Positions 23,546-34,164 of a stretch of 64,000 nt of DNA are shown piece by piece. The DNA lies in assembly GCA_002917775.1 (NCBI GenBank), contig KZ627151.1, positions 61,409 through 125,408 on the forward strand, read 5' to 3'. A program made the position numbers and the translations under genes. Position 1 is the first letter of the stretch. Every line of letters starts with the position of its first letter. Below the pieces are notes generated by a model. That model saw only the letters and a list, made by a program, of their open reading frames with translations, had not been told where the DNA came from and did not search any database. Source of the DNA: Glaciozyma antarctica PI12. Lineage: Eukaryota > Basidiomycota > Microbotryomycetes > Kriegeriales > Camptobasidiaceae.

Positions 23546-23871
23546 GGGGGAGGGAGGGGTGTAATGTTTGCTTTGCTTGTCGTGATTCGCGGGCTGCGTG
23601 GTGCTCGAGCGGCGTGGCTTCGCAGGTTTGCTGCGTGAGGGAGAACCTGCGCGAGACGATGGCGCACTCTCGTTTTCTCCAGGCCCGATTCTCTTCGAGT
23701 TCGACCTCTCGAGAAACTGTATCGACGCCAAACCCTGACGAGCTCGATCCCAGTGAGATTGCAGCACCTCGCTCCCTTCCTCCTCCCCTCCTCCCCCTCC
23801 TCTCTCTCCTCCCCTCTCCTCCTCCCCGCCTTTCCTCCTCGCCTCCTCCCCCTCCCTCGCTGCCGCTCCCC
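23546..23871. other. convergent 3' region, nothing recognised
   Basis: About 325 bases between the Zn2Cys6 gene and the decayed F-box-like gene. It includes a strongly CT-rich run (about 23780-23870). No gene was seen. Confidence 0.4.
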
Positions 23872-25359
23872 TCAATCCTTCCAAAAGTCCAGCAGCGGCT
23901 TCAGACCCCTCGTCTGCTTCAGCAGCAGCTGAATCCCCGCCAATCCCCCGCGCTCCGACATGCTTCGAGTCGCGCGCTCCCGAACTTGAGGGCCTCGTCG
24001 AGTGATTCGGACATGACGGCCATTTGTTCGCCGGCTCCACTGCTGGCTAAGATGTAATATTCGTCGTAAGAGCTGTACGCGTGCGGAGAATGAACGTGAA
24101 CTCTGTTCGCGTCGCAGAACTGGCGAAGGGCGGTAGTGGAGGTGTCGACGAACGTGGCGGAATCCGAGCATCCGCAGGCAAGGTGGCGAAGAGGGCCCTG
24201 GAGTTTGCCGATGATGCCAAAGAGGGGTGATTCATCCGTCAAGGCGTCGTCGCCGTGGTTTGTCATGATGATATCGAGGGATTCGAGGGGTGATGCGGTT
24301 TTCAGGAAGGATAGGATCGCGATCATCGCTGGAACGTCGGTACGGAGGAGGAGGGTGTGTAGGCGAGGAAAGGGAGTCGAGAAGATAGGAGTCTCCGGTT
24401 CCTGCTCGGTTCCACCTAGAGTCATGAAGTCCAGCTCGAGCGATTCGAGGCTGGCCGCGAAGCGCTCGACGAAGGTCCAGTCGCGCGCCGACATCGACAC
24501 CAGCTTTAACTTGAGCGTGCGAAGGCTGCCGATCGAAGACCAGTTGTCCGAAATCCACCTCGGGTCGAGTCCCATCGCCTCGTCGCGAAGGCAAAGGTCG
24601 AGCTCGAGCTCGGTCAAACGACACTTGGCGAGAGCGGCGGCGAAATTGAGGTCATGCGGCGGCAAAGCTGGGGATCCGAGGATGCTAAGGGAATTGAGTT
24701 GCGGGGAGTAGTCGAGCATGGTGGCGGCTTCGAGATGGGGGAAGTCGACGAGGCTGAGGTGGCGAACGCGACTTGCTAGTGCTCGGAAGTTCGCCCGCAG
24801 GAACTTCTGCTCATCGCTAAGCTCCGAACCTGCGATAGGAATCAGCGATACGCCGAGGATTCGAACGGCGGTGGCGAGAGTGATGGAGAGACGATAGAGG
24901 TGTGGGGTCCGGGATGGGGAGAGGTTGGAAAGCGTCCAAGAGATAGCTTAGAGGGCGGCGTTCGAGCACATGTCTACTTGGCGAAAGAGCTTTGGATAGG
25001 ACGAGCCGGCGATGGAGAACTTGAAGAAGGGTTCGGCGCAGTTTCTGGCCTTGATGATCTGCGACGAGGCCGTCAGCACCCGCCTGTTCGAGCTAGCAAA
25101 GCGATACTCTTACCTCAAACAAGTGCACCGCAGCGGGTCCGTTCAGCTCCGTGTTGACCAGGAAGAGCGCGCTGACACTCCTGCCCACCCATTCCGACTC
25201 TAAGAGCTCCGCAATGGTCTTCTGCTGGAAGCGACCCTCCTTGAGCCGCCTCGAGCACGCGAGGTCCTGCCAGTGCGCTAGCTTGACGATGTGCGTCTTG
25301 ATTTCAGTAGGGAGTCCGAGGAGGGAAGCGCGAGGAGGGGGAGAGGCGGGAGTGGCCAT
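23872..25359 (-). pseudogene. F-box-like/leucine-rich family copy, broken by stop and frameshift
   Basis: The ATG is at 25359. Exon 1 (to 25114) encodes ASLLGLPTEIKTHIVKLAH, the degenerate F-box, and ALFLVNTELNGPAAVHLFE. The conserved intron is 25113-25059, and exon 2 begins at 25058. An in-frame TAA at 24950-24948 interrupts it early, yet the frame then continues with good family sequence (SLVDFPHLEAATML, GLDPRWISDNWSSIGSL, SARDWTFVERF). Near 23940 the frame shifts; the family end (QTRGLKPLLDFWKD) then runs to a stop at 23872. Its N-terminus and upstream DNA are closely similar to the intact gene at 46.6-48.1 kb, so it is a fairly recent duplicate. The family role is inferred as SCF substrate receptor. 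Confidence 0.75.
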
Positions 25360-25830
25360 GCAGAACGGCGGGAGGGAGCGGTTCGAGAGGAAGGATCCGG
25401 AGAGGTGCTGGCGGCGGGAGAGGAGAGTCAGCTCCTGTAGCAGCGGTAGCTCCCCAGCTTGCTCTCCACATCGTACGCAAGCTGAGCCTTGAGGTCCTGT
25501 CCCCTCCTCCTCAGCGCGACGTGGCTCCCCCTCCACGGCACCGCTCCTCCCCTCCCACCCCTCTCCACCCACTCTCAGCCATAGCAGAGCACACACCCGT
25601 GTCTGACACGCTCTTCGTCCCCCTCTCGCTCCCACCTTCCCTCCCTGTGCGCTCCGGTTCGACCTGGCCAGCTCCCCGCTGACTTCCCAGGACCTCCCAA
25701 CTTTCCCGCCCGACCGCGTTTCGCAAACACGACTTACAGACTTGGCGAGAGACGTGCTCAAGAGCTCAAGAGACTCGCGAGCGTTGAGGGGAGGAGGAGA
25801 GGGCGAAACCACTCTGCTCGCGTCCTGCAA
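25360..25830 (-). repeat. duplicated 5' flank, copy A
   Basis: This shares, in order, GCAGAACGGCGGGAGGGAGC, AAGGATCCGGAGAGGTGCTG, GAGGTCCTGTCCCCTCCTCC and GCGTTGAGGGGAGGAGGAGA with the region at 48058-48550. Spacing is similar, so the duplication covered the gene start and several hundred bases upstream. Confidence 0.75.
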
Positions 25831-26012
25831 GTCGCCTCCCTCGCCTCCAAGGCTCTCCATCCCCCTCCTCCCCCAGCTCCATCCAAGTCGCACCACAGGC
25901 TGCCCTCTACGAGCAACAAGCAGGAACACGCCCCTACTCCCGCCCTCCGCCTCGCCCAACCTCCCCCGCCATCGCGGTCGCCCCTCTTTCAACATCTCTC
26001 GGAGGAGCAACG
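25360..26012. promoter_or_regulatory. divergent region with duplicated 5' flank
   Basis: About 650 bases. From 25360 to about 25830 it matches the upstream flank of the intact F-box-like gene (48058 to about 48550) in several long blocks. It also contains the dispersed repeat (about 25467-25530). The remainder should hold the alpha-actinin promoter. Confidence 0.55.
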
Positions 26013-28882
26013 ATGAGCTACCGCTACCAGCCTCAAGGCGGCCGACCAGGCCACCGCACCGCCTCCTCCATGTCGGCTATCTCGACCTTCTCCGCCAACC
26101 CTTCCTCCTCCTCCGCCTCCCCACTGGAGATGACCCGCAGCCCAACCTTTGCCGCATTCGGGATCGGGTTAGAGCGGTTTGGAGGGGCGGCGGCTGGGGA
26201 TAGGAACAGCGTGAGGGTGGGGACTTCGCAGTACGATGAGGGCATTCAGAACAAGGCGTTCTGCCGGTGGTGAGTAGGGCCGGACCCCTTGTTGTTGCCT
26301 GCTTTCGAGGGTGGTCCGCTAACGTCAGAGCTGCAGGGTAAACCAGAAGCTGGAACCGCACGGCTACGAGGCTCTCACGGACCTGGGGAGTGACTTTGCG
26401 GATGGAACCAAGCTGATCCAGCTCGTCGTTCGTCCTCCCTCTCCATAGCGCTGTGAGAAGCCGCTGACACCGTTCACCGCAGGAAGTCTTGACGGAGGAG
26501 TCGCTTGGGAGGTACAATCGTGCGCCTGTGATGCGGGTTCAACGAGCGGAGAACGTCTCTCGCGCGCTGGATAGGATCAAGCAAATGGGAGTCATCTTGG
26601 CGAACATTGGGCCTGAAGGTGCGTCGCGGGCTGGCGAGGGAGGGACGCGGAGCTGATCATCCGGCACAGATATCATGGACGGGAACCGAAAGCTTACTCT
26701 GGGGCTGGTATGGTCGCTCGTGAAGCGATTCTCAATCGCCGACATCAAGTGCGTCTTCTCCTCCAGCCTGGTGGCGTCGAGCTGACGAAACCGCAGCGAG
26801 GAGGGATCCCACGCGAAGGAAGGATTGCTTCTCTGGTGTCAGCGGAAGACGCAGGGGTACGAGGAGGTCAACATCCAGAACTTTACGAGGAGCTTTCAAG
26901 ACGGACTGGCCTTGTGCGTGGCTCTCCTTTTCGCACCTGAGCCTCACTGACGAATATCGATTCAGTTGCGCACTCATTCACTGCCATCGTCCTGACCTGC
27001 TCGACTTTGACTCGCTTCCGAAGGACGCCGCGAGCGCGGAGAAGAACACGGCACTGGCGTTCAGGATCGCAGAAACGGATCTCGGGATTGCTGTCAGTCC
27101 TTTCCTCGAATCGACGACGCCCCGCTGAACTACTCGCTCTACAGCCTCTACTCGATGTCGAGGACGTTTGCGGAACCAGGAAGCCCGATGAACGAAGTGT
27201 CACGACCTACATTGCCCAGTTCTTCCATGCCTTCTCGACCAAGGGTACGTCCTCCGCTTCTCGCCTACGCGTCCCGCTGACATCCTCGCAGCGACCCAAG
27301 AGACTGCCGCCAAGGTCCTTCACAACTTTGCGCAGCACATGCGCTTCGTCCTCACCGGTATCCACGAGTACGAAACGCGCGCCGACCAAGTTCGTCTCTC
27401 CCATCATTCCTAACACATCATTCCTAAACCCCTCGCAGCTCCTCACGACGCTCTCAGAGCTCTTCAACGCCTGGGACTCCTCCCCTCCTGCACGACCTTA
27501 CGCCTCTCTCAAAGCCGCTCGAACGGCGATGCGAGAACACAAGAAGGTGCAGAAGCGTGCGCTCGTGAGTGAGAAGAGTGAGGTGGCGGCGTTGTTGGTG
27601 CATTTGAATATCAAGCTTGGGACGTACGGGCTGAGATCGTATGGACCGCCCGAGGGATTGGCGCCGGCGGTGAGTGCGGGTTGGACGGGGCGGAGAGCGG
27701 AGAGCGGAGCTGATGTGCGTGAGTGCAGGATATCGAGCAGCATTGGGGAGCGTTTTTGGATGCGGAGGAGGCGAGGACAAGGGCGATCAATGCGGAGATC
27801 AGGAGGTGCGTCGACTCTTTTGAACGGGGTGGGGAGGGGCTGATGTTGAACCGCAGTGTGCGGGAAGAAGCGAGGGTGCGGTATGGCCGGCTGGCAAACA
27901 GCTTCCATCAGGAGCTTTCGGAGGTCACAGGCGCGCTGGCGACGCTCGATGGCGAAGCCTCTCTCGACGTGCGTCGCTCCTACCCTCTCGTTATCGACGA
28001 CTAACCCTCGCCGCAGTCTCAACTCGAATCTCTTCGCTGGCTGCAGAGCCGTCTCCCTCCGCTGCAGGAAGACCTCGGATCAGTCGCTTCGGTCGAACGG
28101 TTCTGCCTTGAGTGCGAAGTGGAAGAGAACGATCACTGCTCGCTCACGCACGAAGAGCTGGCGTTCGAGCTCGAGCAGCTCACGAGTGCTTTGGCAGCGA
28201 TGAAGGCGTTCATCTCGAACCAGGTGCGCTGCTTCCTCGCAAGAATGAGCAGGAACTGACGTGGAGAACAGGTCGTCGCGCGGAGCGTCAAGAAGGTCTC
28301 GCCGGAGCAGTTGGAGGAGTTCGAGTCGGCGTTCAGGGCTTTTGATATCGATGGCTCCAACTCGCTCGATTCGAACGAACTGGCGGCAGCGTTGAGCAGC
28401 TTGGGAATCTCGGAGGCGGTGAGTCCTTGCTACGACTGAGAGTGAGTGAGGATGTGCTGACGAGGGAGTAGCCACCGCAGGAGTTTGATCCGCAAGGAGT
28501 GTCGTTCGAGGCGTTCATCAAGTTCCTCGTACGTCGTTTCTGTCACTCGCTGAGAGCCATTCTGACCGTTCTCTCCTGGCAGGTCAACCGGAGCGAGGAC
28601 CGGCACTCAGTCGAGAAGGTGCGAAGCTGCTTCCGCGACGCAGGGCAGGACAAGGTTCGTCTCCTCCCTCCGCGCACCTGCCTGCAAGCTCACGACGATT
28701 TGCAGGGCTACGTGACGGAGCTGGATCTCCGTCGACTGCAGCTGCCTGAGAGCTCGCTCGAGTGGCTCAGGGAGAACATGTCGCCGCTGGACGACTTGGA
28801 GGAGGAGGAAGGAGCGCGGTGTTGGGACTACGAGGGGCTGTTGGATGGGTTTTCGGAGCCGCAGGATTTGGATTTGCATTAG
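26013..28882 (+). CDS. ain1: alpha-actinin-like actin cross-linking protein
   Basis: The start is ATG 26013 ([15 protein letters not shown]) and the stop TAG at 28880-28882. About fifteen short introns leave close to 700 residues, near fission yeast Ain1 (about 620). After a Ser/Pro-rich N-terminus come two calponin-homology domains, the actin-binding unit: [39 protein letters not shown]; then [34 protein letters not shown] short spectrin-like helical rod follows (about 27150-28230). Two EF hands end the protein; the first has a good calcium loop ([12 protein letters not shown]), the second is degenerate. It should bundle actin filaments at the contractile ring. The long Ser-rich leader is unlike the short fission yeast N-terminus. 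Confidence 0.93.
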
Positions 28883-29153
28883 GGAGGATTGGACACTATC
28901 GAGCTTTTTGTCGGCAGCGAGGTCTTGCGAGGGGACGAGCTTGGTGCCAAGGCGGTCGACTCTTCTTTTGTTCCTGCTCCTGAGGCCTGCGCTGCTTCCT
29001 GATTTGTACTTGTGCCCGTATTCACTCAGCCTTGTCGCTGTTCAATCGACTTCGACTTGGTTGAGCGGAAGTTGACTTGGGAGGAAATGACGACCTTGCC
29101 CTCCTAGCGACAGTCAGCTCTTTCTCTCCTACCAACCCCCACAGGACTTCAAG

Positions 29154-32100
29154 ATGCCTTACTCGGGCGACGGAATCGCCAACACCTCCAGCGCAACTCC
29201 CAGCAAGCTCACTAACACCGCCAAAGTCACCCAGCTCGAGGAGGTGACCGTTCGCGTCCCTCGGGATGGCGACGCCCACGTCTCCAAGTGAGTTCCCGCC
29301 GCGTTGCTATGAAGCCATCTGACTCCATGCTCGCCTGAAGCTTTAGCCAGGCTCCCGTCGACAACCTCGATACGTCTTTGAGGGCCGGCGCCCGTGGACC
29401 CGCTACGATCGAGGACCCCATCAGCAGGGAGCGAATCTCTCACTGTGCGTCGTCCTCGCTCCCCTCGCCGACGCCACTAAATCCATCTTTACAGTCGACC
29501 ACGAGCGTATCCCCGAGCGCGTCGTCCACGCCCGCGGAGCCGGAGCGCACGGCTTCTTCGAGCTCCACACCTCGCTCAAGGAGGTCACTTGCGCAAAGGT
29601 TCTCACCGAGGTCGGCAAGCAGATCCCGACCTTCGTTCGCTTTTCGACCGTCCTTGGATCTCGCGGAGCGGCGGAGACGGCGAGGGAGGTGAGGGGATTT
29701 GCGACGAGGTGGTACACGGAGCAGGGGAACTGGGACTTGGTCGGCAACAAGTGAGTCGAGAGAGCAAGGGAGCGCGGGATGGGGCTGATGAATACTCGCA
29801 GCATCCCTGTTTTCTTCATCCAGGACGGAATCAGTGAGGCTTCGTTCGGTCTGCGTCTCTGCTCTCGCTGACCGAGCTTCGCAGAGTTCGTCGACCTCAT
29901 CCACGCTGCGAAGCCCGAGCCTAGCGTCGAGCTCCCACAGGCGTGGGTTTTTACCTCTGGCGTTTCTACAGCCCTTGCTGATGAACCCAACAGTCAGACC
30001 GCCCACGATAGCTTCTGGGATTTCATGTCGCTCACGCCCGAATCGACACGTTCGTCTCGCTCCTCACTTCAGCATCTCGTAATCTCACCTTGCTCCGCAG
30101 ACATGATTGCCTGGGCCTTGAGCGACTACACGATTCCTCGTTCGTACCGCATGATGAAGGGCTTTGGCGTCAACACGTTCGTCCTCGTCAACGCCAACTC
30201 TCAACGCACCTGTTCGTCTTTTCGTCCTCCTACTGTCGTTCTCCAGAGCTAAACGCTCTTTCTCGCTAGTCGTCAAGTTCCACTGGAAGCCTCATCTCGG
30301 AACGCACGCTCTCACCTGGGACGAATGCCTCAAGCTCGGCGGGTGCGTTCTCGCCTCACTCCGTACCAGGAAAGGGTCGCTCACTTCCCTCGCAGACAAG
30401 ATCCCGACTTCCTGCGCCGCGATCTTGCGGACGCCATCGAAGCTGGAGCCTACCCCAAGTACGAGTGCGTCAAGGTTCTCTCTGCGCGTGCTTCGTTCGC
30501 TGCTGATGATTGCGGCAGGCTCGGAGTTCAGCTCATCTCGGAGGAGAAGGAGCTTGAGTTCGATTTCGACATCCTCGACTGCACGAAGTCGGTTCCTGAG
30601 GAGCTCGTCCCCATCAAGTGGATCGGAACGATGACTCTCAACAAGGTTCGCTCGCTGCCGAGACGAGTTTTGCGCAGTTCGCTGATCGGTGTCGCAGAAC
30701 CCTACGAACTACTTTGCGGAGACCGAGGTACGTTTAGCAACGATCAGAGCGATGCACATTCGCTGACCCTTCGAACTTCGCAGCAAGTTGCCTTTTGCAC
30801 GAGCAACGTCGTTCCCGGCATCGACTACTCCAACGACCCCATGCTCCAGCTTCGCAACTTCTCGTGCGTCCTTTCCCCCAGCTCACTCGCACCTCAGCTT
30901 ACCCCCTCTCCCAAGGTACCACGACACTCAGCTCACGCGTCTCGGCGGGCCCAACTTTCCCCAGCTGCCAATCAACCGCTCTATCTGCCCCTTTATCAGC
31001 ACGGCGCGCGACGGGATGCACCAGCACCGAATCCCCGCTGGACCGCACTACTACCCGAACCGCTTCGAGACGCCCAACGCTGGGACGCCGCACGGCAAGG
31101 GCCAGAATTACGCGACAAGCGTCGAGGAGATCACCAAGGCGACGACCGTCAATTCGGAGAAGCTCACGTTTGCGCCGTACAAGGTTGAGGGCGTTAGGGG
31201 GAGACTGAGGCCTGCGAGGGTGCGTACGCGCTCTGGATGGAGAGAGTGAAGACTGACGGTGGGTTTTCAGTTCGCCGAGCACGTTAACCATGCGCAGCTG
31301 TTCTATAACTCGCTCAGCAAGGTCGAGCAGAAGCACATCGTCGACGCTGCCAAGTTCGAGCTGGGTCGCGTACGTTCTCTCTCCCTCGCTCTTCCTCGCC
31401 ACTGACGAAGGACGATGTGTAGGTCGACGATCGCGGGATCCAGGAACGCGTGATGGCGAGGCTTAATGAGATCGACCATGATCTCGCGATTGAGGTCGCG
31501 GAGGGCTTTGGGATTTCGGTGGGCGAGCCTCAGTTCCCTAACCACGGCAAGACGACGGGAGGACAGCTGCCTTTCAGCATGCTCGTGAGTTCTCTCGCGC
31601 CTTTCCAATGGGAGATCTCTGAGCCTCCTTCGCAGGACCCGAACAACACGTTCACTGCGGTTGGGAGGAAGGTTGGCATCTTCGTCCTCGACGGCTTCGA
31701 CGCGACGCAGGTCGTTCCTCTCGTCGCCGGACTCACGGGGATGGGATGCGTTCCTCAGCTCATCGGCATGCGCAAGGGACCTGCCTTGCACGTCCTTCTC
31801 GTTCGCCATCTTTCGCTTGCTGACGACTCCTCGCAGCCCGTCTGGAACGAAGCTCGGGGATTCGACGGCCAAGGGAGTCCTGCCGACTCACTTCACCATC
31901 GACACCGGTCCGTTCCTCTCCCTCCCAGGCTGTATGGCGCGACTGAAGAGCACTCGCAGCTCGCTCGACACTCTTCGATGCCCTCTTCTTTCCCTCGGGC
32001 GACGAAGGGTTCGTCAAGCTCCTCAACCAGGGCCGCGTGATCCACTACGTCCGCGAGGTACGCTCCCTCCCGACCTTCTCTCACCTAAACTAACTCTCTG

Positions 32101-32524
32101 CAAAGGCCTTCGGTCATTACAAGCCCAGTACGCCTTCCTCGCCCTGCTGCCGACCTCACTAACCCCTTCGCAGTCGCCGCTTGCGGAGTCTCCGTCTCCT
32201 GGCTCATGCACAAGTGCCTTCCTGGAGTCCTCGACATGAAGTCGGACCCGAACGTCGCTTTCACTTCGCACAAGGGCCTCGTCCTCGGTCCTAACGTCGT
32301 CGAGAGCGAGTCGAGCACCTGGGCCAAGGTGCGCCTTCCCTTCGCCTTTCGTGGCGAGAGCTGACGAGGAGTAGCTCACGGGGATTAAGGAGACGGCTTC
32401 GTTTGGATACGCCTTCGTCGAGGCTTGTGCGGCGCATAGGCACTGGGGTACGTCCGGTGCGGTTAGACGGGAGCGAACGCTGATTCGCTTCGTAGACCGC
32501 GATGTCTCTGGAGTCGCTTTCTGA
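29154..32524 (+). CDS. large-subunit catalase with C-terminal flavodoxin-like domain
   Basis: The start is ATG 29154 ([13 protein letters not shown]) and the stop TGA 32522-32524, about 750 residues over many short introns. Catalytic His lies in [15 protein letters not shown], the active-site Asn in [14 protein letters not shown], and the proximal haem Tyr in [14 protein letters not shown], split by an intron after FS. After the catalase core, a DJ-1/PfpI-like domain begins about 31630 ([18 protein letters not shown]) and ends [14 protein letters not shown], as in clade 2 large catalases. It converts hydrogen peroxide to water and oxygen. There is no obvious signal peptide, so it is probably intracellular. 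Its last two exons are copied, inverted, at 48.7-48.95 kb, and an F-box-like fragment begins about 95 bases after its stop. Confidence 0.95.
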
Positions 32525-32618
32525 GGAGCGCTCAGCACCTTGCCTCGTTTCGTGTACATACTCTCCGCAGTTCAGCTGGAATCAATCCGTTGTCGTCGTT
32601 GCATCCCTGCGAAGGACC
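32398..32618 (+). repeat. catalase 3' end, original of a dispersed duplication
   Basis: About 220 bases, covering the last two catalase exons, the intron between them and about 95 bases past the stop, match 48730-48953 in inverted orientation with roughly a dozen differences. The match ends at GCATCCCTGCGAAGGACC, exactly where F-box-like sequence starts here. Confidence 0.85.
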
Positions 32619-33571
32619 TCAGCAATGAGCATGCGTTCATACGGGCCAGCTTCGGAGCGCTGGCGAGCCGGATTCGCTACCTCAGCCTCGTCAACTTTCC
32701 CCATCCCGAAGCTGCGACAATGCTCGCCTACTTTCCTCAACTCGATACCCTCAGCATCATCGGCTCCCCAGCTTGGTCCTCGCATAACCTCGAGCTGGCG
32801 GCCGCGCTTGCGAAGTGTCATTTGACCTCGCTTGAGCTCAACCTCAGCCGTCGCGACGAGGCGATGGGACTCGACCCGAGGTGGATTCAGGACGACTGGT
32901 CGTCGATTGGAAGCCTTCGCACGCTCAAGTTGAAGCTTGGGTCGTTGTCGGCGCGCGACTGGACCTTCGTCGAACGCTTCGCGGGCAGCCTTGAGACCGC
33001 CGAGCTAATGTTCGGGAACCTCGGCGGAAATGGAGACAATACGGAGGCTCCCGTCTTCTCTATCCCCTTCCCCCACCTACGTACCCTCGTCGTCCACGCC
33101 GACGTGCCGGCGACGATCTCGATCCTATCCTTCCTCGCGACTGCATCACCCCTCGAATCCCTCGACGTCCTTTCGCCAAACGACAACGATGCGCGGGTGC
33201 ACAGTTCACCTCTTCTCAAGGATTTTTCCCACCTCGAACCCACACTTCAGCACCTCCACTGGCGATGCTCGAACGTCGCAACTTTCGACAGCGTAATCCT
33301 TAGGGAGATTCGCGAATCTTGCGAGCCCTCTCTTTACATTCGTCCCTTCAGCTCATACCTTACCCGCTGGACATACCCAGCGGACCCCGATTACCCTGGC
33401 GACGAGGAGATTCAGGAGATTGACGACGTTTCGTCGTCCGTGGAGGACGTCCTCTCGTTCGGGCTTGACCGAATGAAGGCCTGTCGTAGGGCGAACGATT
33501 TAGAGGGAGCGAAGCTTGTGGAGGAGCAGACGAAGGGATTAAAGGCGCTGCAGGAGATTTGGAGGGACTGA
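32619..33571 (+). pseudogene. F-box-like/leucine-rich family copy, 5' truncated
   Basis: The reading frame is open for about 317 codons and ends at TGA 33569-33571 with LKALQEIWRD, the family terminus. It holds the family blocks SLVNFPHPEAATML, GLDPRWIQDDWSSIGSL and SARDWTFVERF. The F-box, the conserved intron and the first third of the protein are missing: homology begins abruptly at 32619, where the duplicated catalase tail ends. The open frame extends back into that tail without an ATG; the first ATG within the homologous part is in EAATMLAYF. It is closest to the decayed copy at 23.9-25.4 kb. It might be transcribed by read-through from catalase, but there is no evidence that it makes a protein. 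Confidence 0.75.
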
Positions 33572-34164
33572 GGGACGGAGGGGGAGTGGGGAGGGACTTG
33601 GCGGAGCTGGTGCTTTCGAAATTGAACGGAGGGTTTGCTGCTCGCCTTGGAAGGCTTTCGATTCTTCTGCGTTGCGATTCGGGGCCTTCCAAACCGAGAG
33701 AGGAAGCTCGAGCGAAGATGTCGCGTGCGCAGTGACTGCAGCGGCACCTCTCGCGTTCTTCGCCGGTACAAGGGAGTTTTTGACTGTATCAAGTCCAGCT
33801 CATGCGATCTCCTCACCTTAGCCATCATTCTGCGTACACGCGGCTCGAGAGGTCCAGGAGATGAACGACGAGGTTCGGCAGCGAGATTTGGCTGATTACA
33901 TAATCCTGGCGCCTGGCAAATCTCGTTCCTCGCAGAGAGGTGGCCTGGCCGCCTCGCCTCTACAAGCTCGAGAGCTCTCGTCCCGCCAGCACCAGCAGGG
34001 GAGTACAGACAGCTATCAGGATCGAACAGCAGCAACAGGCGCGGCAGCAGCTCGAGGGAACATCCAGCACGCGTGCAGCAGATGTTTTGAGAGGAGCGGA
34101 GGTGGGCCCTGTTCCCCGCTCCCTCGCCTACTGAGGCGGTCAAGCTAACCATGAACACTTGTAG
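33572..34164. promoter_or_regulatory. upstream region of the giant TPR gene
   Basis: About 590 bases. The end (gctaacc...cttgtag at 34145-34164) looks like a branch point and acceptor directly before the ATG, so the gene probably has a leader intron, perhaps from a donor near 34100. No other gene was seen. Confidence 0.45.
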
